Source: Methylomicrobium sp051061015
GTDB taxonomy: Bacteria; Pseudomonadota; Gammaproteobacteria; Methylococcales; Methylomonadaceae
Reading direction: 5' to 3'
Assembly: GCA_051061015.1 (NCBI GenBank)
Contig: JBPFEG010000075.1
Coordinates: 54,432-118,431 of the forward strand
Length of the DNA stretch: 64,000 nt
Below are positions 53,136 through 60,690 of the stretch, in pieces. The translations under genes were made by a program, and so were the position numbers. Every line of letters starts with the position of its first letter. Positions within the stretch are counted from its first letter, which is position 1. The notes below the pieces were generated by a model. It made no database searches. It saw only the letters and a program-made list of their open reading frames with translations, and was not told the DNA's origin.

Positions 53136-53666
53136 ATGACCAATATGCCAATGAACAACCAGCCTGTTTGGACTGTGTATGACAAGCTTCGTACAGCGAG
53201 ACTAAACGTTAAGTACTATGGCAGACAGTTACAAAAACTAGAGAATGTCAATTTCATTCTAGAGCTATTGTTACTGGCAACCGCTCCGACATCTGCTGTT
53301 GCCGGTCTTTGGTTTTGGCAAAGCGAACTAGGCAGATTGGTCTGGCAGTACATGGGAGTTGCTGCAGCTCTCGCCGCAGTTGTTAAGCCGCTATTGTCTT
53401 TAACGAAACGAATCAAAGAGTACGAAAGTGTTCTCAATGGATATAGAACGCTGGAATACGATCTTATGGAAATCAAGTCTTCCATTGAACAGAAGCAGAA
53501 GTATGATGTATCAATGCAAGCGGAATTGAAAAAAGCTCTACAACGCGAAAAAGCCCTTGTCGCAAAGAATCCAGAGTCTCACGCAAACAAGAAATTAAAG
53601 CGTATCTGCGAAGAAGATGTAAGAAAAGAACTTCCACCTGCCTATTTTTTTGTACCCGAGGAATGA
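53136..53666 (+). CDS. SLATT-like two-TM protein
   Basis: A 176-residue protein with a helical N-terminus (DKLRTARLNVKYYGRQLQKLE), two closely spaced membrane segments (ILELLLLATAPTSAVAGLWFW and YMGVAAALAAVVKPLLSL) and a long basic coiled-coil tail (EYDLMEIKSSIEQKQKY). This is the layout of SLATT-domain proteins, predicted pore-forming effectors linked to nucleotide-activated defence. ATG at 53136 is preferred over TTG at 53118. A 45-residue gene follows three bases after the stop. Confidence 0.7.
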   Translation: MTNMPMNNQPVWTVYDKLRTARLNVKYYGRQLQKLENVNFILELLLLATAPTSAVAGLWFWQSELGRLVWQYMGVAAALAAVVKPLLSLTKRIKEYESVLNGYRTLEYDLMEIKSSIEQKQKYDVSMQAELKKALQREKALVAKNPESHANKKLKRICEEDVRKELPPAYFFVPEE

Positions 53667-53669
53667 ATA

Positions 53670-53807
53670 ATGGTTAACCAAAAAGAGCCCTCTCACCCAT
53701 CACCAGAACCACAGGAAAGAGATCCGAGCCCAAAGCCACATTTACCACCCTGGGATAGACCAGACCGTAAACATGTGGAGCCTGACACGCCGTGGCCTCG
53801 GCGCTAA
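53670..53807 (+). CDS. 45-residue proline-rich partner of the SLATT-like protein
   Basis: A 45-codon gene starts three bases after the SLATT-like stop with a GAGGAA Shine-Dalgarno. The product is polar and rich in Pro, Glu and Asp (EPSHPSPEPQERDPSPKPH) and ends in PWPRR. It has no membrane segment and no family that I recognise. Its tight coupling suggests an accessory or antidote role, which is speculative. Confidence 0.55.
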   Translation: MVNQKEPSHPSPEPQERDPSPKPHLPPWDRPDRKHVEPDTPWPRR

Positions 53808-54144
53808 AGAAATACCCTTTACTCAACCGAATCTCTCAAAAAGCCTTACAGTCCCAAATGGCAGATGATATGTCTATACGTATGTCTCTGATCTATAGTT
53901 ATTACAGAACTCTGATAAACCATATCACCGGCGACAATTGAAGCTTCTATATGGTCAGTAAAGGAATTTTTATTCCTTAAATAATTATTTCATTTGTCTA
54001 TTTATACCACTATCGTCCACCGTAGCGAAATAGTAACCTTTTTAGGTTTAAACCAGCTTATTTTAAGGTTTTCTATAGCTTTTTATTTTAGTGCAAAACC
54101 CCACAAGGCTTTGTTTTAATTACAGTATATTTTTATACTCGTTT
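53808..54144. other. Gene-free end of the second tRNA-Asn insertion
   Basis: No gene is supported. The sequence is AT-rich and runs up to the third tRNA-Asn fragment. The 18 bases before that fragment resemble those before copy 2 (TATA-rich then TTTCTGTTA), so the two junctions share flanking sequence. Confidence 0.4.
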
Positions 54145-54189
54145 CTGTTAAACACCGGGTCGGCGGTTCGAGCCCATCCGGGGGTGCCA
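54145..54189 (+). repeat. att-type direct repeat, copy 3 (diverged tRNA-Asn 3' fragment)
   Basis: These 45 bases match the tRNA-Asn 3' half at 42 positions. The differences break the T-arm and acceptor pairing, so it is a relic. A weak terminator-like sequence ending in CCCTTTTTTATT follows. The 20-base motif found beside copies 1 and 2 is absent. This is the likely right end of the older insertion. The next 434 bases, to 54623, hold no supported gene. Confidence 0.85.
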
Positions 54190-54574
54190 AATAAATCAAG
54201 GACTTGGATGCAAATCTAAGCCCTTTTTTATTGTCTGTAATTTTCTTAGTAGCCCTATAGTATCTCCCAGCTGTTAATCACAATTCCAACGAAAATTTGC
54301 TGACTTTGCGTTTCGGTTTTGATAGGTTGCAGCCATGAGAACGCCCCAGGGATTTTCGTAGGATGAAACAGCTGATTGTCTAATTAAAGATAACTTAACG
54401 ATATTGATCTATTCCGAATTTTACGGACACCCAGCTAGGCGACTTTTTAGCTTCAAAAAGATCCGGACGATTATTGTCTGTCTGTCATCAGGGACAGGCA
54501 GAAATCACCCCCCATCTGATTTATTTCCTATAAATCCAGACTTTTGAGATTCCTAGCCGAAAACAGCAAGGCAG

Positions 54575-54590
54575 AATGAAATTTAGCATT
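54575..54590 (+). repeat. 16-base direct repeat, copy 1 of 2
   Basis: AATGAAATTTAGCATT occurs here and again at 63225-63240, each time shortly after GGCAG. The two copies flank the 8.6-kb block containing the four-TM gene, antirestriction module, EVE-HNH gene and reverse transcriptase unit. Confidence 0.5.
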
Positions 54591-54623
54591 TTTTTTGAGG
54601 ACCTAGTGAACGACAGATTAGCT

Positions 54624-55709
54624 TTACTTCCCGTCCGCCTTGCTCGAAATTGTGGCCATAAGATCTGGAATGAAACGTTCACTAAAGCCAGCCAAGAACG
54701 CAAAACTTGTTAGAGCATAAACCTGATCCTTGAACGGAGCGAGTGCCAGCTCTGACCTAGCAAGGATGATAACTAAGAGACCAAATATGACTCCGATAAC
54801 TAGGCGGGAAAGAGTTTCGCAGAAGAGTCCCCATTTACTAATGTAGGGATCAATGGATGATTCGTTGTTTCGCTGAAGCGCAGAAACCAGTGCACCGACG
54901 ACGCCGCTTCCGGCAGCAACCAAATACTCTGTATCAGAAACAATAGTTAATCCACAAATCAATAAGACTACTAAAAATATAATGGTTGTGAGTAAACTGA
55001 CAAAGAACAAGTGAATCCGATAGCTAGATATTATCCGCGACATAACAAATTTATCCACGCCTGAAAAGATGACGGTAAGGTCCTCTTCAGCGTTGCTACG
55101 AAATGCGACTGAAAGAGATGAACCAAGCATATCCATTGTTGCTTGCTTATAAGCTTTTGGTAAGACTGACCCAATCAGCTGTCTCAATCTTTCATATTCG
55201 GCGAGGACAGGCCCAAGTCGTTCGGGAAGATCTCTATGGAACCATTCAACGCCGCCCTTACGTGTCTTATAAATAGCGAAATCAGGGGATTCAGCATAAC
55301 GCCCTATTATGTCGTCTTTGAATCGGTCGATGTAACTCACTGATTCTCTAAAAAGCGACTCTAACTCCGGCTTCTCTGGAGATAATAAGGCTCTAGAAAG
55401 TGCAGAAGACAAGAGGCTTATGACTTGACTCATATGCCGTCTGCTCAAAGAACTTAGGGCAAGTTGATAAAGACGCTGACATTCAGCTATTGCCTCACCA
55501 CCCCACGCCGGAGCATCAAGAATCTCCCAGCCTAAACCAGCTTTTCCACGATATATTAGAAAATTTTTAGCGCAAGAGTAAATTTCTAATATTATGTCAC
55601 TCGACGACACGATTTGGTCGCCAACCCTATATAGGCGCTTGTCCGCAAATTTTTGATCTGGTGTGACATTGGTCGCGATGAGATCGTCTAGGTCTAGGTT
55701 TTTTTGCAT
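54624..55709 (-). CDS. Four-TM membrane protein with long cytoplasmic N-terminus, unknown
   Basis: A 361-residue protein. The first 220 residues are soluble and largely helical (RLYRVGDQIVSSSDIILEIYSC, YQLALSSLSRRHMSQVISLLSSALS). Four membrane segments follow (IHLFFVSLLTTIIFLVVLLICG, LVAAGSGVVGALVSALQ, LVIGVIFGLLVIILARSEL and VYALTSFAFLAGFSERFIPDLM). The GFSERFIPDLM ending is shared with other uncharacterised membrane proteins. A TTG at 55778 would add 23 residues; ATG 55709 is chosen without a clear Shine-Dalgarno. It is a possible effector in a defence setting, but I do not recognise its family. Confidence 0.6.
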   Translation of the reverse strand: MQKNLDLDDLIATNVTPDQKFADKRLYRVGDQIVSSSDIILEIYSCAKNFLIYRGKAGLGWEILDAPAWGGEAIAECQRLYQLALSSLSRRHMSQVISLLSSALSRALLSPEKPELESLFRESVSYIDRFKDDIIGRYAESPDFAIYKTRKGGVEWFHRDLPERLGPVLAEYERLRQLIGSVLPKAYKQATMDMLGSSLSVAFRSNAEEDLTVIFSGVDKFVMSRIISSYRIHLFFVSLLTTIIFLVVLLICGLTIVSDTEYLVAAGSGVVGALVSALQRNNESSIDPYISKWGLFCETLSRLVIGVIFGLLVIILARSELALAPFKDQVYALTSFAFLAGFSERFIPDLMATISSKADGK

Positions 55710-56091
55710 AGTTTTAGAACAAACAAGTAGCCATACATTATTGTTTATACTCTCTGCTTTAAGGCTAACTTGCAACAAATTTCTGATATTAGCCCAAGGC
55801 TTTAGCCTACTTTATCATTCTAAAAATCCGACGACACACAACCTCGGATATGAGGACAGAAATCTAATTTATAACGATTTGCCCTACTATTGCTCTCTAT
55901 AAATAGCGCTACGCGCCATCGCTCAAGTTACTCGGATAAGCGCTTCTTCCGCTTTTTTGAGGCATCATCAGGTCAACCGAGAGTAAAAATCTCTATAGAG
56001 TGAATTTGAAAATCGGATTTTCCAAATAGCCTCTTAGGGATAACGCCGTGGTTTATCTCTTTTAATATTCCCCTTTTTACCTTCTCACTGA

Positions 56092-56132
56092 AAGCCTCGT
56101 TGGCCCTTGTGGTCAGCGGGGCTTTTATTTTT
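56092..56132 (+). terminator. Strong hairpin before the small-gene module
   Basis: AAGCCTCGTTGGCC pairs with GGTCAGCGGGGCTT (arms about 56092-56105 and 56111-56124, with a few G-U pairs) around a CTTGT loop, then TTATTTTT. It sits 24 bases before the next start codon and could be a terminator or attenuator. The 55710-56091 stretch to its left holds no supported gene. Confidence 0.7.
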
Positions 56133-56155
56133 CTCACCCTTAAAAAGGAGTTCTT

Positions 56156-56317
56156 ATGTTCTGGCTATTTTTGCTGTTGACGCTCTGTGCTGGCGCGTTG
56201 ATCCGCCTGGGTTCGCTGTCGGCCTGGGTGACCGTGCTCTCGCTGACCTTGAAGTCGCTGTTGGCGATTGCCCTGGGCCTCGGCCTGCTGTACCTCTGGC
56301 GGAGGTATCGGCAATGA
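56156..56317 (+). CDS. 53-residue two-TM protein
   Basis: A short gene with a good AAAAAGGAG Shine-Dalgarno encodes a very hydrophobic protein with two membrane helices (MFWLFLLLTLCAGALI and LTLKSLLAIALGLGLLYLW) and a basic end (RRYRQ). It is flanked by hairpin terminators on both sides. Similar tiny membrane proteins are common on plasmids and integrative elements. Confidence 0.55.
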   Translation: MFWLFLLLTLCAGALIRLGSLSAWVTVLSLTLKSLLAIALGLGLLYLWRRYRQ

Positions 56318-56349
56318 TGCCCTTCACTTTTTCCTGATCCCTTGCCCCT

Positions 56350-56383
56350 GCCCGGCCCCTTCACAGCGGTCGGGCTTTTTTTT
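56350..56383 (+). terminator. Rho-independent terminator
   Basis: GCCCGGCC (56350-56357) pairs with GGTCGGGC (56368-56375, one G-U) and is followed by eight T residues. The next gene begins 15 bases later. Confidence 0.85.
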
Positions 56384-56397
56384 ATCTAGAGGAAACC

Positions 56398-56781
56398 ATG
56401 CTTGTGTTACGTAATCCTGACACGCTTGAATCGATCCCCTCCCCGGCGATTCGGCAATTTATTCAGCAACGCATCGAGTTGATGCGGAACGGGGAACCTT
56501 ACAATCCCGATGCCCATGGCTTTTTCATCGTGATCGACGTCGACGATCGGGCCGAGACCGTGCAGGCGGAAACCGGCTGCCCGTTACTACGCAGTTGTCA
56601 TGGCGAAGCACAATTGGGAGATGATGATTTTATCCCGCTGTTCGAGTACGTGGAAGCGCATGACGGTTTTTATGAAATCGTTTACATCTTCAACGACAGC
56701 GGCTTTGCCCACATCGTCATCGTCCCCGACGGTCCCGGGATCGATCCCAGGCTCACCAAGCTGTGCACGGACTTTGCCTAG
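56398..56781 (+). CDS. Conserved-looking mobile-element protein, unknown
   Basis: A 127-residue acidic soluble protein with a GAGGAAACC Shine-Dalgarno directly after a terminator. The C-terminal half has the pattern FIPLFEYVEAHDGFYEIVYIFNDSGFAHIVIVPD, which looks like a compact beta-rich domain. I recognise no family. It belongs to a run of small genes that end in an antirestriction gene, suggesting a plasmid or ICE maintenance region. Confidence 0.6.
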   Translation: MLVLRNPDTLESIPSPAIRQFIQQRIELMRNGEPYNPDAHGFFIVIDVDDRAETVQAETGCPLLRSCHGEAQLGDDDFIPLFEYVEAHDGFYEIVYIFNDSGFAHIVIVPDGPGIDPRLTKLCTDFA

Positions 56782-56899
56782 GCCATTGCCATCACCTGTC
56801 TAAAATTCCCTCTGCATCATTCACCTTCCCTTTTCATTCACATTAGCCACTCTGTTTGGGCTCCTGCCTGATCGATATGGCTTCACTTTGGAGAATACC

Positions 56900-57112
56900 A
56901 TGCCTACCCCTCTGGATCCACTTGTGGCAGAAGTTGTCAATCAACTCGACCCTGACCTGCGCGAGGACTTTGAAGAACGTGCAGGGATCATCGAGTTCGA
57001 TGCCAACCTGCCCCGTGCGCATGCCGAATGCCTGGCATTGCTAAACGTCTTGCTACGTCATCCCGAATGCCTGCTGGCACTGAAGGAGCGAAAGAGTACA
57101 GATAGCCATTAG
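56900..57112 (+). CDS. Small helical protein, unknown
   Basis: A 70-residue protein with a GGAG Shine-Dalgarno. It is mostly helical and acidic (VAEVVNQLDPDLREDFEERAG, CLALLNVLLRHPECLLAL). The frame could begin 12 bases earlier at TTG, but ATG 56900 fits the ribosome site. No family is recognised. Confidence 0.5.
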   Translation: MPTPLDPLVAEVVNQLDPDLREDFEERAGIIEFDANLPRAHAECLALLNVLLRHPECLLALKERKSTDSH

Positions 57113-57171
57113 ACCTGCGCTCGTTTGAGCATCTTATATGAATACCCACCTTCAACCACTGGAGTCAACTC

Positions 57172-57711
57172 ATGAAGAAAGTTAACCATAAAACACCTGA
57201 ACCGGATATCCGCATCCTGAAGATCGCTACCTGCCCTTCGATCACCAAAAAGTCGACCCTGACCTATCAGATCGGCTGTACCCCGGAGGGCGCTATTCAG
57301 CTGCGGGTGTACGCCAATAGTGCCGCCGGCTTTTTCAGCCAGGAGTGGGTGCCCTGGCAAGCCATTGAAGAGACTCTGTCCAAAGGCGGCGGCGAATTTA
57401 CCTCTCTGGTGCTGCAACCGTTGTTCAAGGGCAAGTCGATGAACAATCCAGCTTTTCTGCTCGCGGTATTGCTGTCGGAAGGTCTGGTGGGACCGGCCCC
57501 GGGTAAACAGCGGTGTCATCAACGGCTAAGTCCTGATCGCTTCCTCAAGGAGGTCCAGGCCTTGATCGATTCCAAAGTGACACTGAATGCCGAGGATAAG
57601 CCCGGCAAAACGACCAAGAAAACCTCCCCCTCGCAGGAAGACAACAAAACCCAACCGGATCCCAGCAGAAGTAAAGCCAAGGCAGGGAAAGAACCGCTCC
57701 CAGGGAGTTGA
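57172..57711 (+). CDS. Mobile-element protein with basic tail, unknown
   Basis: A 179-residue protein. The first 130 residues look like a folded domain (YQIGCTPEGAIQLRVYANSAAGFFSQEWVPWQAIEETL, NPAFLLAVLLSEGLVG). The last 50 are low-complexity and rich in Lys, Pro and Ser (KPGKTTKKTSPSQEDNKT), as in nucleic-acid-associated accessory proteins of conjugative elements. I do not recognise the family. Confidence 0.6.
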   Translation: MKKVNHKTPEPDIRILKIATCPSITKKSTLTYQIGCTPEGAIQLRVYANSAAGFFSQEWVPWQAIEETLSKGGGEFTSLVLQPLFKGKSMNNPAFLLAVLLSEGLVGPAPGKQRCHQRLSPDRFLKEVQALIDSKVTLNAEDKPGKTTKKTSPSQEDNKTQPDPSRSKAKAGKEPLPGS

Positions 57712-57854
57712 ATTCACTCGCTCTGTCTCTTCCTACAGCCATAACCCTAAGCCAGACAAGGCGTTCGGGTTCCCGCATCAACCCCCGGTGCAATACCGAC
57801 CGTATACCGAGCCTCACAAACCCTTCCACTTTCAACCCAACCCAGAGGAATCCT

Positions 57855-58040
57855 ATGTTCATTTTGACCCTGCTCGTGATCACCCTGCTCTGCCTTGCCT
57901 TCGCACCCACCCGCTTGATCGGCGTCGCCGGCCTGGCCCTGCTGTTTTACCTCTACCCCTGGGTGTTTACCGCGCTGCTCATAGTAAGTGGCGGCGGATT
58001 ATTTTTCTTCCATCACCACAACAAGGAGAACAACCCATGA
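57855..58040 (+). CDS. 61-residue two-TM protein
   Basis: A small gene with a GAGGAA Shine-Dalgarno encodes two adjacent hydrophobic segments (FILTLLVITLLCLAFA and GVAGLALLFYLYPWVFTALLIV) and a His-rich tail (FFFHHHNKEN). It resembles the 53-residue protein at 56156. Its stop overlaps the next start in ATGA. Confidence 0.55.
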   Translation: MFILTLLVITLLCLAFAPTRLIGVAGLALLFYLYPWVFTALLIVSGGGLFFFHHHNKENNP

Positions 58041-58186
58041 ACTTTCTCAACTGCCTGCTCGATGTCACCGAGGAGTCTCTGACTTGGGATATTCCCGAGG
58101 AAGGCTTCGCCGAGACCATCAAAAATCAGGCCTGCCTGATGGCCGGCATCCACCCCGAGGAAATGAGTCAGTTCCCTTCCGACTGA
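58037..58186 (+). CDS. 49-residue acidic protein
   Basis: A 49-codon gene coupled to the preceding one through ATGA. The product is acidic (LLDVTEESLTWDIPEEGFAE, MAGIHPEEMSQFPSD) with no membrane segment and no family that I recognise. Confidence 0.5.
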   Translation: MNFLNCLLDVTEESLTWDIPEEGFAETIKNQACLMAGIHPEEMSQFPSD

Positions 58187-58326
58187 TTCATCTTCTGTTT
58201 TTACCTCTTCAACTTTCCCGATCCCAATCCTTAATATGCCTGACAAAGTCACAGTCGCTTCATTGCGGAGGCTGGCGCTTGCCTGGGGTTTAGGCTTGGG
58301 ATCGTTTTATTTCCAGGAGATTCATC

Positions 58327-58731
58327 ATGATTACCCGCAAAGTAGTATCAGAACATCAACGAATCAATCATACCGCCGACTTGTTCGGGCTGGACTTTCC
58401 CCTGCACGTCGAGCCGTGGGTGTATGCCCTCACCGACCGCCTGGCGAGTGAATACCAGGGCAGCTACTGGGAGTTTTACGAACTGAGCAATGGCGGCTTT
58501 TACATGGCGCCCCAGTCGGATACGCCGTTCCAGGTCAGCTGTGAAAATGGCTTCGAGGGCCTCCTGTCGGCGGAGGCCTTGGGGATCACCGTCTGCCTGT
58601 ATGCCTATAGCCAGCTGTCGTTTAGCGCTGAAAGCCGGCTGGCCACAACCTGTGCCCGGCAGTATTACCTGCTGCGGGACTACATGCTGGAGCACCCTGA
58701 GGCCGGGGCTATCTTAGCGGCCATCGACTAA
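58327..58731 (+). CDS. ArdB/KlcA-type antirestriction protein
   Basis: A 134-residue protein matching the ArdB/KlcA family, which blocks type I restriction enzymes without mimicking DNA directly. The family pattern is clear: VYALTDRLASEYQGSYWEFYELSNGGFYMAP, then NGFEGLLSAEALGITVCLYAYSQLSF and YYLLRDYMLEHPEAGAI. A CAGGAGA Shine-Dalgarno precedes the ATG. Such genes are typical of plasmids and integrative elements, supporting a mobile origin for this module. Here it is followed by a predicted restriction-type nuclease gene. Confidence 0.88.
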   Translation: MITRKVVSEHQRINHTADLFGLDFPLHVEPWVYALTDRLASEYQGSYWEFYELSNGGFYMAPQSDTPFQVSCENGFEGLLSAEALGITVCLYAYSQLSFSAESRLATTCARQYYLLRDYMLEHPEAGAILAAID

Positions 58732-58741
58732 GGGTACGGGA

Positions 58742-58964
58742 GGGACGAGAAACTGAAATCCTGAAAAACTGGGGCTGTCGGGTCGCCAGGATTTCAGGTT
58801 TTCATTCCCGCCCCTCTTCCGTCCCGGGCGAAATCCTGAAATGGAAGCCTTTCGCGGCTGGGACTATCAGGGCGGCCCTGGGCTCACTGGCCAAGGGGAT
58901 CGGGACGAGAAACTGAAAAACTGAAAAACTGGAGCCGTGCCAGATTGACAGGGTTTCAGTTTTT
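58742..58964. repeat. Paired direct repeat with internal inverted repeats
   Basis: GGGACGAGAAACTGAAA occurs at 58742-58758 and 58902-58918, 160 bases apart. Each copy starts a hairpin region. In the first, CTGAAATCCTG (58753-58763) pairs with CAGGATTTCAG (58787-58797). In the second, AAAAACTGAAA (58916-58926) pairs with TTTCAGTTTTT (58954-58964). They lie in a 496-base gap without genes and could be a regulatory or transfer/replication site of the element. Confidence 0.65.
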
Positions 58965-59227
58965 GTCCTCTAAACCGCTCGAAATCCTGTATTCCTCCGG
59001 CCTCAACTCAAAACAGGCTCAAAGAATGATGAAAAGCCGACGCTGAAGATGATAGTAAAGCAGTCATGTGGGGTAATTATCTGGGATAGACCGACTGCCC
59101 GATGCCGACACAAAGCAGTCACTTCCTTGTTGCCACTGGCATCCTCTTGAAGTAGTCTTTTGTAACTTACTAGTTCTTCAATCCCGTTTCATTAAATCCG
59201 GAACTATTATCATAAATTAAGAGGAAT

Positions 59228-60394
59228 ATGACCGCATATTTGATCTGCTGGAAGCCAGCTACAGAAAATCCTGATCAAGGCTGGCCTGAAGAAAATTTGG
59301 CTGCTCTCGCAGAGACGGTTAGCAAGAACGGTAGCGCCATCGAATCCTGGCGATTCCACAAACAGAAAGGACTGACAGTTGGGGAGCGAGTATTCCTTGT
59401 GCGGCAAGGCAAGAGAGGGCATGCAATTCTTGGATATGGGACAATTGGCGCCCTACTGCCTGGCCCAGATAGTTACGTCCCTGTCTTGTTTGAGGCATTG
59501 GTTGATCCAAATTCTAATCTAGTTTTCGCGACATCTGCTGAATTGCAGGAAATTAAAGCAGGTAAGCAACCTTGGGGTAGTCAATCGAGTGGGATTGTGC
59601 TCGCACCCGAAATTGCCGAGGCATTAGAAGAGATGGTGGTAGGTCGCCCACCTGTCACCGAAATAAAAATTACTAATCCCAACTGGACACGTGATGAGCT
59701 CATTCTTGCGCTTGATCTATATTTCCGGGTTCCTGAAGCCCGAGGGAGCAAGACCCATACTGAATGCATCAAACTCAGTGAAGTTCTGAACGCTTTGCCA
59801 ATCCATCATGGCCAAATTCATGGATCCACATTCAGAAATGCCAACGGTGTTGGCATGAAGCTCAGCAATTTTCTCAAATATGACTCTACCTACGGTGGCA
59901 AAGGATTGACTGCTGGCTCACATCTGGAGAAAGAGGTCTGGGATACGTTTTCGGGTGATCTTGTAAAGCTTAGAAATGCGGCCGGGGCTATTGTCGCCGG
60001 AGCGAAAGAATTGTCCGCAGCGGGTGACGAAGCTTTCGAAACTGCTGAAGAAGATTTCGAGGCTGAAGAAGGTCGTATTCTAACTACACTTCACAGACGT
60101 AGAGAACGACAGCCGACTTTGATAAAGAAGAAAAAGGAGCAGGTTAAACAACAGACTGGCAGGCTTCGATGCGAAGTTTGTGCGTTCGATTTCGCAGTTC
60201 AATATGGCATATTTGGCGAGGGATTCGCTGAATGTCATCATGGACGACCAGTTAGTTCTATGGAACCTGGCGAGAAGACAAAGCTTTCTGACCTTCATAT
60301 CGTTTGCGCAAATTGCCACCGAATGATTCATAAAAATCGCCCTTGGTTATCAATTGAGCAATTGCGTCGCATTGTTAATGTATACAAAAAATAA
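59228..60394 (+). CDS. EVE/PUA-like domain fused to HNH endonuclease, candidate modification-dependent restriction enzyme
   Basis: A 388-residue protein. Residues 1-140 look like an EVE/PUA-type modified-base reader (TAYLICWKPATENPDQGW, GLTVGERVFLVRQGKRGHAILGYGTI). A middle region includes WTRDELILALDLYFRVP, a segment shared by many HNH restriction-like proteins. The C-terminus is an HNH nuclease with CEVCAFDF, then ECHHGRPVSSM and LHIVCANCHRMIHK, giving the zinc cysteines and catalytic His. EVE-HNH fusions cut DNA containing modified cytosine (type IV-like restriction), so that is the likely role; base specificity is unknown. No methyltransferase is nearby. Confidence 0.85.
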   Translation: MTAYLICWKPATENPDQGWPEENLAALAETVSKNGSAIESWRFHKQKGLTVGERVFLVRQGKRGHAILGYGTIGALLPGPDSYVPVLFEALVDPNSNLVFATSAELQEIKAGKQPWGSQSSGIVLAPEIAEALEEMVVGRPPVTEIKITNPNWTRDELILALDLYFRVPEARGSKTHTECIKLSEVLNALPIHHGQIHGSTFRNANGVGMKLSNFLKYDSTYGGKGLTAGSHLEKEVWDTFSGDLVKLRNAAGAIVAGAKELSAAGDEAFETAEEDFEAEEGRILTTLHRRRERQPTLIKKKKEQVKQQTGRLRCEVCAFDFAVQYGIFGEGFAECHHGRPVSSMEPGEKTKLSDLHIVCANCHRMIHKNRPWLSIEQLRRIVNVYKK

Positions 60395-60690
60395 TGCTGC
60401 TCAGAGAGAGGCAGACAGTCCGCTTTTAGGCGGTACAGTTCTTTCGCGCACTTGAATGAGCAAAACCGACCCAAACCTGACCTTAAAGGTGTTCGATTCT
60501 CCGTCAGCTTAAATTCATTACCGGCCATAGCGGTCGCAATAAAGTGTAAAATTTGTAATATGCTACAACCTACGGATTTTTTTGACCCTAGAGGTTTGAT
60601 GAACAATGGTACGAAAACATACGCTAATTTGACTATTTTTGTTCCAAAAAACAATTTAACAAATCTGCTTTTCTGATAGCAATGTTGTGT
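60395..60690. other. Convergent gap between the EVE-HNH gene and the OLD-like gene
   Basis: These 296 bases separate two converging genes. Overlapping frames of 74 codons (plus) and 108 codons (minus) are present, but neither has a ribosome site or family likeness. I see no clear terminator hairpin. Confidence 0.4.

Noticed and set aside
43172..54144. Integrase or transposase gene in the tRNA-Asn insertions
   Set aside because: All sizeable frames were read for R-H-R-Y or DDE patterns and none fits; the elements appear to lack their own recombinase.
60452..60676. 74-codon frame between the EVE-HNH and OLD-like genes
   Set aside because: It starts at TTG without a ribosome site, shows no family motif, and is overlapped by an equally unconvincing minus-strand frame.
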